A program made the translations under genes and the position numbers. Shown in pieces: positions 39,370 to 53,499 of a stretch of 64,000 nt of DNA. The stretch is from NCBI RefSeq assembly GCF_051401765.1, contig NW_027480422.1:27360001-27424000 (forward strand), given 5' to 3'. Positions within the stretch are counted from its first letter, which is position 1. The number at the start of each line of letters is the position of its first letter. The DNA is from Calliopsis andreniformis (lineage: Eukaryota; Arthropoda; Insecta; Hymenoptera; Andrenidae). The notes under the pieces are model-generated. The model did no database searches and was not told the origin of the DNA. It saw only the letters and a program-made list of their open reading frames with translations.

Positions 39370-42300
39370 AGTTCGTATTTTATGCTTCTGGTGTTGTCTT
39401 CTTAGGCCCTAACTATTGGATCTGGTAGAGCAACGTCCCATAGTGAAGCCTAGGTTGCCCGGAACGTAGAAATGACCTTATCTTTCACTCTGGTTGCAGT
39501 TATTCCTGTTATACGATGGAAAAACTGTTGTATTTTTATTTTATTTTATGCTTCTGGCGTTGACTTCTAAGGCACTAGCTATTCGATCTGGTGGAACGAC
39601 GCCCCAGAGTGAAGCCTAGGTTGCCCGGAACTTAGAGGTGACCATCACCTTCGCTCTGGTTGCAATTATTCCTGTAATACGATGGAAAAACTGTTGTATT
39701 TTTATTGTATTTTATGCATCGGGTATTGACTTCTGAGGTCCTAACTACTGGATCTGCTGGAGCAACGCCCTAGGTTGAAGCCTAGGTTGCCCGGAACGTA
39801 GAAATGACCATAACTTTCATACTGGTTGCAATTATTCATTTTATACGATGGAAAAACTGTTGTATTTATATTGTATTTTAAGCCCCTGGCGTTGACTCCT
39901 AAGGCAGTAGCTATTCGATGTGGTGGAGTAACGCACTAGAGTGAAGCCTAGGTTTCCCGGAACGTAGAAATAACCATATCCTTCATACTGGTTGCAATTA
40001 GTCCTGTTATACGATGGAAAAACTGTTGCATGTATATTATATTTTATTCTTCAGGCGTAGACTGCTAAGGCCGTAGCTACTCGATGTGGTGGGGCAACGC
40101 CCTAGAGTGAAGCCTAGGTTGCCCGGAACGTAGAAATGATCATTACTTCCACACTGTTTGCAATTATTCATTTTATAGAATGGAAAAACTGTTGTATTTA
40201 TATTGTATTTTATAGTTATGGCGTTGACTTCTAAGGCCGTAGCTATTCGATGTGGTGACGCAATGCCCTAGAGTGAAGCCTAGGTTGCCCGCAACGTAAG
40301 AATGACCATATCTTTCACACTGTTTGCAATTATTCTTGTTATACGATTGAAAAACTGTTGCGTTTATATTGTATTTTATGCTTCTGGGGTTGACTTCTGA
40401 GGCCGTAGCTATTCGATGTGGTGGAGCAACGCCATAGCGTGAAGCCTAGGTTGCCCGGAATGTAGAAATGACCATCACTTTCACACCGGCTGCAATTATT
40501 CCTGTTATACGATGGAAAAACTTTTGTGTTTTTATTGTATTTTATGCTTCGGGCGTTGACTTCTTAGGCCCTAACTTTTCGATCTGGTGGAGCAACGCGC
40601 TAGGGTGAAGCCTAGGTTACCCGGAACGTAGCAATGACCATAACTTTCTTACTGGTTGCAAGTATTCGTTTTATACGATGGAAAAACTGTTCTACTTATA
40701 TTATATTTTATGCCTCTGGCGTTGACTCCTAAGGCCGTAGCTATTCGATGTGGTAGAACAACGTCCCATAGTGAAGCCTAGGTTGCCCGGAACGTAGAAA
40801 TGACCATATCTTTCACACTGGTTGCAATTATTCCTGTTATTCGATCGAAAAACTGTTGTATTTATATTATATTTTATGCTTCAGGCGTTGACTTCGAAGG
40901 CCGTAGCTATTCGGTCTGGTGGAGCAACGCCCTAGGGTGAAGCCTACGTTGTCCGGAACGTAGAAATGACCATAACTATCATACTGGTTGCAATTATTCG
41001 TTTTATACGATGGAAAGACTATTGTATTTATATTGTATTTTATAGCTATGCCGTTGTCTTCTAAGGCCGTAGCTATTCGATGTGGTTGGGCAACGCCCTT
41101 GAGTGAAGCCTAGGTTGCCCGGAACTTAGAAATGACCATATCTTTCACACTGATTGCAATTATTCCTGTTATACGATGGAAAAACTGTTGTATTTATATT
41201 GTATTTTATGCTTCTGGCGTTGACTTCTAAGGCCGTAGCTATTCGGCGTGGTGGACCAACGCCCTAGTGTGAAGCACAGGTTGCCCGGAACGTAGAAGTG
41301 ACCTTATCTTTCACTCTGGTTGCAGTTATTCCTGTTATGCGATGGAAAAACTGTTGTATTTTTATTTTATTTTATGCTTCTGGCGTTGACTTCTAAGGCA
41401 CTAGCTATTCGATCTGGTGGAGCAACGGTCTAGAGTGAAGCCTAGGTTGCCCGGAATGTAGAAATGACATTCACTTTCACACTGGTTGCAATTATTCCTG
41501 TTATACGATGGAAAAACTGTTGTATTTAGTTCGTATTTTATGCTTCTGGTGTTGTCTTCTTAGGCCCTAACTATTGGATCTGGTGGAGCAACGCCCTCGA
41601 GTGAAGCCTAGGTTGGCCGGAACGTAGAAATGACCATAACTTTCATTCTGGTTGTAATTATTCGTTTTATACGATATAAAAACTGTTGTATTTATATTGT
41701 ATTTTATGCTTCAGGCGTTGACTTCTTATGCCCTAACTATTCGATCTGGTGGAGCAACGCCCTAGAGTGAAGCCTAGGTTGCCCGGAATGTAGAAGTGAC
41801 CATAAATTTCACACTGGTTGCAATTATTCCAGGTATAGGATGTAAAAACTGTTGTATTTAAATTGTATTTTATGCTTCTGGCGTTGACTTCTTAGGCCCT
41901 AACTATTGGATCCGGTGGATCAACGCCCTAGGGTGAAGCCTAGGTTGCCCGGAACGTAGAAATGACCATAACTTTCTTACTGATTGCAATTATTCGTTTT
42001 ATACGATGGAAAAACTGTTTTACTTATATTATATTTTGTGCCTCTGGCGTTGACTCCTAAGGCCGTAGCTATTCGATGTGGTAGAGCAACGTCCCATAGT
42101 GAAGCCTAGGTTGCCCGGAACGTAGAAATGACCATATCTTTCACACTGGTTGCAATTATTCCTGTTATTCGATCGAAAAACTGTTGTATTTATATTATAT
42201 TTTATGCTTCAGGCGTTGACTTCGAAGGCCGTAGCTATTCGATCTGGTGGAGCAACGCCCTAGGGTGAAGCCTACGTTGTCCGGAACGTAGAAATGACCA

Positions 42301-42572
42301 TAACTATCATACTGGTTGCAGTTATTCCTGTTATATGATGGAAAAACTGTTGTATTTTTATTTTATTTTATGCTTCGGGCGTTGACTTCTTAGGCCCTAA
42401 CTATTCGCTCTGGTGGAACAACGCCCTAGAGTGAAGCCAAGGTTGCCTGGAACGTAGAAATGACCATTACTTTCACACTGGTTGCAATTATCCGTGTTAT
42501 ACGATGGAAAAACTCTTGCATTTTTATTGTATTTTATGCGTATGGAGCAGTTTTCTAAGGCCCTAACTATTC
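39370..42572. repeat. 3.2-kb linker between the two large copies; 19-mer duplication
   Basis: Not part of the 15,438-bp match but built from the same material. About 39,595-41,735 matches 36,441-38,581 at +3,154 bp (19 monomers), starting in GGAACGACGCCCCAGAG. After that the offset falls to 2,988 bp (18 monomers), because the second of the two successive GGTTGGCCGG monomers is missing here. The joint near 39,425 fuses CTATTGGATCTGGT to AGAGCAACGTCCCATAG inside one monomer, in register. Confidence 0.8.
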
Positions 42573-43137
42573 GACATGGTGGAGCAACGCCCTAGAGTGA
42601 AGCCTAGGTTGCATGGAACGTAGAAATGCCCATTACTTTCACACTGGTTGTAATTATTCCTGTTATACGATGGAATAACTGTTGTATTTCTATTTTATTT
42701 TATGCTTCTGGCGTTGAATTCTAAGTCCCTAGCTATTCTATCTGGTGGAGCTACGCCCTAGAGTGAAGCCTAGGTTTTCCGGAACGTAGAAGTGACCATA
42801 TCTTTCACACTGGTTGCAATTATTCCTGTTATACGATGGAAAAACTGTTGTATTTATATCATATTTTATGCTGCAGGCGTTGACTTCTAAGGCCGCATCT
42901 ATTCGATCTGGTGGAGCAACGCCCTAAAGTGAAGCCTAGGTTGCCCGGAATGTAGAAGTGACCATAAATTTCACACTGGTTGCAATTATTCCAGGTATAG
43001 AATGTAAAAACTGTTGTATTTAAATTGTATTTTATGCTTCTGGCGTTGACTTCTTAGGCCCTAACTATTGGATCCGGTGGATCAACGCCCTAGGGTGAAG
43101 CCTAGGTTGCCCGGAACGTAGAAATGACCATAACTTT

Positions 43138-46100
43138 CATACTGATTGCTATTATTCGTTTTATACGATGGATAAGCTGTTGTATTTCTATTGTATTTTA
43201 TGCTTCAGGCGTTGACTTCTAAGGCCGTAGCTATTCGGTGTGGTGGAGCAACGCCCTAGTGTGAAACCTAGGTTGCCCGGAACGTAGAAATGACCATTAC
43301 TTCCACACTGTTTGCAATTATTCATTCGATACAATGGAAAAACTGTTGTATATATACTGTATTTTATTCTTCTGGCATTGACTTCTAAGGCCCTAACTAT
43401 TCGATGTGGTGGACCAACGCCCTATAGCGAAACCTATGATGCCCGGAACGTAGAAATGACCATAACATTCATTCGAGTTGTAATATTTCGTTTTATACGA
43501 TGGAAAAACTGTTGTATTTATATTGTATTTTATGCTTCAGGCGTTGACTTCTTAGGCCCTAACTATTCGCTCTGGTGGAACAACGCCCAAGAGTGAAGCC
43601 AAGGTTGCCTGGAACGTAGAAATGACCATTACTTTCACACTGGTTGCAATTATCCGTGTTAAACGATGGAAGAACTGTTGCATTTTTATTGTATTTTATG
43701 CGTATGGAGTAGTTTTCTAAGGCCCTAACTATTCGACATGGTGTAGCAACGCCCTAGAGTGAAGCCTGGGTTGCCCGGAACGTAGACATGACCATATCTT
43801 TCACACTGGTTGCAATTATTCCTGTTATACGATGGAAAAGCTGTTGTATTTCTATTGTATTTTATCCTTCTGGCGTCGACTTCTTAGGCCCTAACTATTC
43901 GATCTGGTGGAGCAACACCCTAGGGAGAAGCCGAGATTGCCCGGAACGTAGAAATGACCATTACCTTCAGGCTTGTTGCAATTTTTCCTGTTATACGATG
44001 GAAAAACTGTTGTATTTATATAGAATTTTATGCTTCTGGCGTTGACTTCTAAGGCCCTCACTGTTCGATGTGGTGGAGCATCGCCCTAGAGCGAAGCCTA
44101 GGCTGCCCGGAACGTAGAAATGACCATTACTTTCACACTGGTTGCAATTATTCCTGTTATACGATGGACAAACTGCTGGTTTTTTATTGTACTTTATGCT
44201 TCTGGCGTTGACATCTATGGCCCTATGTGTTCGATCTGGTGGAGCAACGCTCTAGAATGAAGCCTAGGTTCCCCGGACCTTAGAAATGACCATCACCTTC
44301 ACTCTGTGTGCAATTATTCCTGTTATACGATGGAAAAACTGTGGTATTTTTATTGTATTTTATGCTTCGGGCGTTGACTTCTGTGGTCCTAACTATTGGA
44401 TCTGCTGGAGCAACGCCATAGAGTGAAGCCTAGGTTGCCCGGAACGCAGAAATGACCATATCTTACACACTGGATGCAATTATTCCTGTTATACGATGGA
44501 AAAGCTGTTGTACTTATATTGTATTTTATACTTCTCGCGTAGACTTCTTACGCCCTAACTATTCGATCTGGTGGAACGACGCCCCAGAGTGAAGCCCAGG
44601 TTGCCCGGAACTTAGAGGTGACCATCACCTTCGCTCTGGTTGCAATTATTCCTGTAATACGATGGAAAAACTGTTGTATTTTTATTGTATTTTATGCATC
44701 GGGTATTGACTTCTGAGGTCCTAACTATTGGATCTGCTGGAGCAACGCCCTAGGTTGAAGCCTAGGTTGCCCGGAACGTAGAAATGACCATAACTTTCAT
44801 ACTGGTTGCAATTATTCATTTTATACGATGGAAAAACTGTTGTATTTATATTGTATTTTAAGCCCCTGGCGTTGACTCCTAAGGCAGTAGCTATTCGATG
44901 TGGTGGAGTAACGCCCTAGAGTGAAGCCTAGGTTTCCCGGAACGTAGAAATAACCATATCCTTCATACTGGTTGCAATTAGTCCTGTTATACGATGGAAA
45001 AACTGTTGCATGTATATTATATTTTATTCTTCAGGCGTAGACTGCTAAGGCCGTAGCTACTCGATGTGGTGGGGCAACGCCCTAGAGTGAAGCCTAGGTT
45101 GCCCGGAACGTAGAAATGATCATTACTTCCACACTGTTTGCATTTATTCATTTTATAGAATGGAAAAACTGTTGTATTTATATTGTATTTTATAGTTATG
45201 GCGTTGACTTCTAAGGCCGTAGCTATTCGATGTGGTGACGCAATGCCCTAGAGTGAAGCCTAGGTTGCCCGCAACGTAAAAATGACCATATCTTTCACAC
45301 TGATTGCAATTATTCTTGTTATACGATTGAAAAACTGTTGTGTTTATATTGTATTTTATGCTTCTGGGGTTGACTTCTGAGGCCGTAGCTATTCGATGTG
45401 GTGGAGCAACGCCATAGCGTGAAGCCTAGGTTGCCCGGAATGTAGAAATGACCATCACTTTCACACCGGCTGCAATTATTCCTGTTATACGATGGAAAAA
45501 CTTTTGTATTTTTATTGTATTTTATGCTTCGGGCGTTGACTTCTTAGGCCCTAACTTTTCGATCTGGTGGAGCAACGCGCTAGGGTGAAGCCTAGGTTAC
45601 CCGGAACGTAGCAATGACCATAACTTTCTTACTGGTTGCAAGTATTCGTTTTATACGATGGAAAAACTGTTCTACTTATATTATATTTTATGCCTCTGGC
45701 GTTGACTCCTTAGGCCGTAGCTATTCGATGTGGTAGAACAACGTCCCATAGTGAAGCCTAGGTTGCCCGGAACGTAGAAATGACCATATCTTTCACACTG
45801 GTTGCAATTATTCCTGTTATTCGATCGAAAAACTGTTGTATTTATATTATATTTTATGCTTCAGGCGTTGACTTCGAAGGCCGTAGCTATTCGGTCTGGT
45901 GGAGCAACGCCCTAGGGTGAAGCCTACGTTGTCCGGAACGTAGAAATGACCATAACTATCATACTGGTTGCAATTATTCGTTTTATACGATGGAAAGACT
46001 ATTGTATTTATATTGTATTTTATAGCTATGCCGTTGTCTTCTAAGGCCGTAGCTATTCGATGTGGTTGGGCAACGCCCTTGAGTGAAGCCTAGGTTGCCC

Positions 46101-46195
46101 GGAACTTAGAAATGACCATATCTTTCACACTGATTGCAATTATTCCTGTTATACGATGGAAAAACTGTTGTATTTATATTGTATTTTATGCTTCT
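43138..46195. repeat. 3.06-kb block, copy C
   Basis: Copy of block A at +15,438 bp. It shares the A-type marks TATGATGCCC (near 43,434) and GTAGCTACTCG (near 45,053) and lacks the B/D marks. This pairing shows that A and B were already different before the large duplication copied them together. Confidence 0.88.
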
Positions 46196-46215
46196 GTCGT
46201 TGACTTCTTAGGCCC

Positions 46216-46827
46216 AAACTATTCGATCTGGTGGAGCAACGCCCTAGAGTGAAGCCTAGGTTGCCCGGAATGTAGAAGTGACCATAAATTTCACACTGGT
46301 TGCAATTATTCCAGGTATAGGATGTAAAAACTGTTGTATTTAAATTGTATTTTATGCTTCTGGCGTTGACTTCTTAGGCCCTAACTATTGGATCCGGTGG
46401 ATCAACGCCCTAGGGTGAAGCCTAGGTTGCCCGGGACGTAGAAATGACCATAACTTTCATACTGATTGCAATTATTCGTTTTATACGATGGAAAAACTGT
46501 TTTACTTATATTATATTTTGTGCCTCTGGCGTTGACTCCTAAGGCCGTAGCTATTCGATGTGGTAGAGCAACGTCCCATAGTGAAGCCTAGGTTGCCCGG
46601 AACGTAGAAATGACCATATCTTTCACACTGGTTGCAATTATTCCTGCTATTCGATCGAAAAACTGTTGTATTTATATTATATTTTATGCTTCAGGCGTTG
46701 ACTTCGAAGGCCGTAGCTATTCGATCTGGTGGAGCAACGCCCTAGGGTGAAGCCTACGTTGTCCGGAACGTAGAAATGACCATAACTATCATACTGGTTG
46801 CAGTTATTCCTGTTATACGATGGAAAA
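46216..46827. repeat. 5-mer tandem duplication, unit 1 (downstream copy)
   Basis: Copy of 30,778-31,389 at +15,438 bp. It matches 47,046-47,657 at +830 bp and carries TTCCTGCTATTCGATCG near 46,641, as in the upstream unit 1. Confidence 0.78.
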
Positions 46828-47045
46828 ACTTTTGTATTTAGTTCGTATTTTATGCTTCTGGTGTTGTCTTCTTAGGCCCTAACTATTGGATCTGGTGGAG
46901 CAACGCCCTCGAGTGAAGCCTAGGTTGGCCGGAACGTAGAAATGACCATAACTTTCATTCTGGTTGTAATTATTCGTTTTATACGATATAAAAACTGTTG
47001 TATTTATATTGTATTTTATGCTTCAGGCGTTGACTTCTTATGCCC

Positions 47046-47657
47046 TAACTATTCGATCTGGTGGAGCAACGCCCTAGAGTGAAGCCTAGGTTGCCCGGAA
47101 TGTAGAAGTGACCATAAATTTCACACAGGTTGCAATTATTCCAGGTATAGGATGTAAAAACTGTTGTATTTAAATTGTATTTTATGCTTCTGGCGTTGAC
47201 TTCTTAGGCCCTAACTATTGGATCCGGTGGACCAACGCCCTAGGGTGAAGCCTAGGTTGCCCGGAACGTAGAAATGACCATAACTTTCATACTGATTGCA
47301 ATTATTCGTTTTATACGATGGAAAAACTGTTTTACTTATATTATATTTTGTGCCTCTGGCGTTGACTCCTAAGGCCGTAGCTATTCGATGTGGTAGAGCA
47401 ACGTCCCATAGTGAAGCCTAGGTTGCCCGGAACGTAGAAATGACCATATCTTTCACACTGGTTGCAATTATTCCTGTTATTCGATCGAAAAACTGTTGTA
47501 TTTATATTATATTTTATGCTTCAGGCGTTGACTTCGAAGGCCGTAGCTATTCGATCTGGTGGAGCAACGCCCTAGGGTGAAGCCTACGTTGTCCGGAACG
47601 TAGAAATGACCATAACTATCATACTGGTTGCAGTTATTCCTGTTATACGATGGAAAA
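47046..47657. repeat. 5-mer tandem duplication, unit 2 (downstream copy)
   Basis: Copy of 31,608-32,219 at +15,438 bp, with a private substitution in TCACACAGGTTGC near 47,122. Confidence 0.78.
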
Positions 47658-47704
47658 ACTGTTGTATTTTTATTTTATTTTATGCTTCGGGCGTTGACTT
47701 CTTA

Positions 47705-49673
47705 GGCCCTAACTATTCGCTCTGGTGGAACAACGCCCTAGAGTGAAGCCAAGGTTGCCTGGAACGTAGAAATGACCATTACTTTCACACTGGTTGCAAT
47801 TATCCGTGTTATACGATGGAAAAACTCTTGCATTTTTATTGTATTTTATGCGTATGGAGCAGTTTTCTAAGGCCCTAACTATTCGACATGGTGGAGCAAC
47901 GCCCTAGAGTGAAGCCTAGGTTGCATGGAACGTAGAAATGCCCATTACTTTCACACTGGTTGTAATTATTCCTGTTATACGATGGAATAACTGTTGTATT
48001 TCTATTTTATTTTATGCTTCTGGCGTTGAATTCTAAGTCCCTAGCTATTCTATCTGGTGGAGCTACGCCCTAGAGTGAAGCCTAGGTTTTCCGGAACGTA
48101 GAAGTGACCATATCTTTCACACTGGTTGCAATTATTCCTGTTATACGATGGAAAAACTGTTGTATTTATATCATATTTTATGCTGCAGGCGTTGACTTCT
48201 AAGGCCGCATCTATTCGATGTGGTGGAGCGACGCCCTAGAGGGAATCCTAGGTTGCCCGGAACGTAGAAATGACCATTACCTTCACACTGGTTGCTATTA
48301 TTCGTTTTATACGATGGGAAAATTGTTGGATTTTTATTGTATTTTATGCGTCTGGAGTTGTTTTCTAAGGCCCTAGCTATTCGACCTGGTGGAGCAACGC
48401 TATAGAGTGAATCCTAGGTTGCCCGGAACGTTGAAATGACCATACCTTTCACACTGGTTGCAATGTTTCCTGTTATACAAGGGAAAAACTGCTGTATATA
48501 TATTGTATTTTATGCATCTGGCGTTGACTTCTTAGGCCCTAACTATCCGATGTGGTGGACCAACGCCCTAGAGCGATACCTAGGTTGCCCGGAACGTAGA
48601 AATGACCAAAACTTTCATACTGATTGCAATTATTCGCTTTATACGATGGAAAAACTGTTTTACTTATATTATATTTTATGCCTCTGGCGTTGACTCCTAA
48701 GGCCGTAGCTATTCGATGTGGTAGAACAACGTCCCATAGTGAAGCCTAGGTTGCCCGGAACGTAGAAATGACCATATCTTTCACACTGGTTGCAATTATT
48801 CCTGTTATTCGATCGAAAAACTGTTGTATTTATATTATATTTTATGCTTCAGGCGTTGACTTCGAAGGCCGTAGCTATTCGATCTGGTGGAGCAACGCCC
48901 TAGGGTGAAGCCAACGTTGTCCGGAACGTAGAAATGACAATAACAATCATACTGGTTGCAATTATTCGTTTTATACGATGGAAAGACTATTGTATTTATA
49001 TTGTATTTTATAGCTATGCCGTTGTCTTCTAAGGCCGTAGCTATTCGATGTGGTTGGGCAACGCCCTTGAGTGAAGCCTAGGTTGCCCGGAACTTAGAAA
49101 TGACCATATCTTTCACACTGATTGCAATTATTCCTGTTATACGATGGTAAAACTGTTGTATTTATATTGTATTTTATGCTTCTGGCGTTGACTTCTAAGG
49201 CCGTAGCTATTCGGCGTGGTGGACCAACGCCCTAGTGTGAAGCACAGGTTGCCCGGAACGTAGAAATGACCTTATCTTTCACTCTGGTTGCAGTTATTCC
49301 TGTTATACGATGGAAAAACTGTTGTATTTTTATTTTATTTTATGCTTCTGGCGTTGACTTCTAAGGCACTAGCTATTCGATCTGGTGGAGCAACGGTCTA
49401 GAGTGAAGCCTAGGTTGCCCGGAATGTAGAAATGACATTCATTTTCACACTGGTTGCAATTATTCCTGTTATACGATGGAAAAACTGTTGTATTTAGTTC
49501 GTATTTTATGCTTCTGGTGTTGTCTTCTTAGGCCCTAACTATTGGATCTGGTGGAGCAACGCCCTCGAGTGAAGCCTAGGTTGGCCGGAACGTAGAAATG
49601 ACCATAACTTTCATTCTGGTTGTAATTATTCGTTTTATACGATATAAAAACTGTTGTATTTATATTGTATTTT
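47705..49673. repeat. 1.97-kb block, third copy
   Basis: Copy of 32,267-34,235 at +15,438 bp and therefore also a relative of 24,465-26,433. It includes the CAATGTTTCCTGTTATACAAG monomer near 48,462. A private substitution lies near 48,609 (GACCAAAACTTTC). Confidence 0.85.
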
Positions 49674-50441
49674 ATGCTTCAGGCGTTGACTTCTTATGCC
49701 CTAACTATTCGATCTGGTGGAGCAACGCCCTCGAGTGAAGCCTAGGTTGGCCGAAACGTAGAAATGACCATAACTTTCATTCTGGTTGTAATTATTCGTT
49801 TTATACGATATAAAAACTGTTGTATTTATATTGTATTTTATGCTTCTGGCGTTGACTTCTTAGGCCCTAACTATTCGATCTGGTGGAGCAACGCCCTAAA
49901 GTGAAGCCTAGGTTGCCCGGAATGTAGAAGTGACCATAAATTTCACACTGGTTGCAATTATTCCAGGTATAGGATGTAAAAACTGTTGTATTTAAATTGT
50001 ATTTTATGCTTCTGGCGTTGACTTCTTAGGCCCTAACTATTGGATCCGGTGGATCAACGCCCTAGGGTGAAGCCTAGGTTGCCCGGAACGTAGAAATGAC
50101 CATAACTTTCATACTGATTGCTATTATTCGTTTTATACGATGGAAAAACTGTTTTACTTATATTATATTTTATGTCTCTGGCGTTGACTCCTAAGGCCGT
50201 AGCTATTCGATGTGGTAGAGCAACGTCCCATAGTGAAGCCTAGGTTGCCCGGAATGTAGAAATGACATTCACTTTCACACTGGTTGCAATTATTCCTGTT
50301 ATACGATGGAAAAACTGTTGTATTTAGTTCGTATTTTATGCTTCTGGTGTTGTCTTCTAAGGCCCTAACTATTGGATCTGGTGGAGCAACGCCCTAGTGT
50401 GAAGCCTAGGTTGCCTGGAACGTATAAATGACCATAACCTT

Positions 50442-53400
50442 CATACTGATTGCAATTATTCGTTTTATACGATGGATAAGCTGTTGTATTTCTATTGTAT
50501 TTTATGCTTCAGGCGTTGACTTCTAAGGCCGTAGCTATTCGGTGTGGTGGAGCAACGCCCTAGTGTGAAACCTAGGTTGCCCGGAACGTAGAAATGACCA
50601 TTACTTCCACACTGTTTGCAATTATTCATTCGATACAATGGAAAAACTGTTGTATATATACTGTATTTTATTCTTCTGGCATTGACTTCTAAGGCCCTAA
50701 CTATTCGATGTGGTGGACCAACGCCCTATAGCGAAACCTATGTTGCCCGGAACGTAGAAATGACCATAACATTCATTCGAGTTGTAATATTTCGTTTTAT
50801 ACGATGGAAAAACTGTTGTATTTATATTGTATTTTATGCTTCAGGCGTTGACTTCTTAGGCCCTAACTATTCGCTCTGGTGGAACAACGCCCAAGAGTGA
50901 AGCCAAGGTTGCCTGGAACGTAGAAATGACCATTACTTTCACACTGGTTGCAATTATCCGTGTTAAACGATGGAAGAACTGTTGCATTTTTATTGTATTT
51001 TATGCGTATGGAGTAGTTTTCTAAGGCCCTAACTATTCGACATGGTGGAGCAACGCCCTAGAGTGAAGCCTGGGTTGCCCGGAACGTAGACATGACCATA
51101 TCTTTCACACTGGTTGCAATTATTCCTGTTATACGATGGAAATGCTGTTGTATTTCTATTATATTTTATCCTTCTGGCGTCGACTTCTTAGGCCCTAACT
51201 ATTCGATCTGGTGGAGCAACACCCTAGGGAGAAGCCGAGATTGCCCGGAACGTAGAAATGACCATTACCTTCAGGCTTGTTGCAATTTTTCCTGTTATAC
51301 GATGGAAAAACTGTTGTATTTATATAGAATTTTATGCTTCTGGCGTTGACTTCTAAGGCCCTCACTGTTCGATGTGGTGGAGCATCGCCCTAGAGCGAAG
51401 CCTAGGCTGCCCGGAACGTAGAAATGACCATTACTTTCACACTGGTTGCAATTATTCCTGTTATACGATGGACAAACTGCTGGTTTTTTATTGTACTTTA
51501 TGCTTCTGGCGTTGACATCTATGGCCCTATGTGTTCGATCTGGTGGAGCAACGCTCTAGAATGAAGCCTAGGTTCCCCGGACCTTAGAAATGACCATCAC
51601 CTTCACTCTGTGTGCAATTATTCCTGTTATACGATGGAAAAACTGTGGTATTTTCATTGTATTTTATGCTTCGGGCGTTGACTTCTGTGGTCCTAACTAT
51701 TGGATCTGCTGGAGCAACGCCATAGAGTGAAGCCTAGGTTGCCCGGAACGCAGAAATGACCATATCTTACACACTGGATGCAATTATTCCTGTTATACGA
51801 TGGAAAAGCTGTTGTACTTATATTGTATTTTATACTTCTCGCGTAGACTTCTTACGCCCTAACTATTCGATCTGGTGGAACGACGCCCCAGAGTGAAGCC
51901 CAGGTTGCCCGGAACTTAGAGGTGACCATCACCTTCGCTCTGGTTGCAATTATTCCTGTAATACGATGGAAAAACTGTTGTATTTTTATTGTATTTTATG
52001 CATCGGGTATTGACTTCTGAGGTCCTAACTATTGGATCTGCTGGAGCAACGCCCTAGGTTGAAGCCTAGGTTGCCCGGAACGTAGAAATGACCATAACTT
52101 TCATACTGGTTGCAATTATTCATTTTATACGATGGAAAAACTGTTGTATTTATATTGTATTTTAAGCCCCTGGCGTTGACTCCTAAGGCAGTAGCTATTC
52201 GATGTGGTGGAGTAACGCCCTAGAGTGAAGCCTAGGTTTCCCGGAACGTAGAAATAACCATATCCTTCATACTGGTTGCAATTAGTCCTGTTATACGATG
52301 GAAAAACTGTTGCATGTATATTATATTTTATTCTTCAGGCGTAGACTGCTAAGGCCGTAGCTAGTCGATGTGGTGGGGCAACGCCCTAGAGTGAAGCCTA
52401 GGTTGCCCGGAACGTAGAAATGATCATTACTTCCACACTGTTTGCATTTATTCATTTTATAGAATGGAAAAACTGTTGTATTTATATTGTATTTTATAGT
52501 TATGGCGTTGACTTCTAAGGCCGTAGCTATTCGATGTGGTGACGCAATGTCCTAGAGTGAAGCCTAGGTTGCCCGCAACGTAAAAATGACCATATCTTTC
52601 ACACTGATTGCAATTATTCTTGTTATACGATTGAAAAACTGTTGTGTTTATATTGTATTTTATGCTTCTGGGGTTGACTTCTGAGGCCGTAGCTATTCGA
52701 TGTGGTGGAGCAACGCCATAGCGTGAAGCCTAGGTTGCCCGGAATGTAGAAATGACCATCACTTTCACACCGGCTGCAATTATTCCTGTTATACGATGGA
52801 AAAACTTTTGTATTTTTATTGTATTTTATGCTTCGGGCGTTGACTTCTTAGGCCCTAACTTTTCGATCTGGTGGAGCAACGCGCTAGGGTGAAGCCTAGG
52901 TTACCCGGAACGTAGCAATGACCATAACTTTCTTACTGGTTGCAAGTATTCGTTTTATACGATGGAAAAACTGTTCTACTTATATTATATTTTATGCCTC
53001 TGGCGTTGACTCCTAAGGCCGTAGCTATTCGATGTGGTAGAACAACGTCCCATAGTGAAGCCTAGGTTGCCCGGAACGTAGAAATGACCATATCTTTCAC
53101 ACTGGTTGCAATTATTCCTGTTATTCGATCGAAAAACTGTTGTGTTTATATTATATTTTATGCTTCAGGCGTTGACTTCGAAGGCCGTAGCTATTCGGTC
53201 TGGTGGAGCAACGCCCTAGGGTGAAGCCTACGTTGTCCGGAACGTAGAAATGACCATAACTATCATACTGGTTGCAATTATTCGTTTTATACGATGGAAA
53301 GACTATTGTATTTATATTGTATTTTATAGCTATGCCGTTGTCTTCTAAGGCCGTAGCTATTCGATGTGGTTGGGCAACGCCCTTGAGTGAAGCCTAGGTT

Positions 53401-53499
53401 GCCCGGAACTTAGAAATGACCATATCTTTCACACTGATTGCAATTATTCCTGTTATACGATGGAAAAACTGTTGTATTTATATTGTATTTTATGCTTCT
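50442..53499. repeat. 3.06-kb block, copy D
   Basis: Copy of block B at +15,438 bp and of block C at +7,304 bp. It carries the B-type marks GATGGAAATGCTG (near 51,135), GTAGCTAGTCG (near 52,354) and GCAATGTCCTAG (near 52,543). Its end runs into the first unit of the 16-mer array. Confidence 0.88.
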
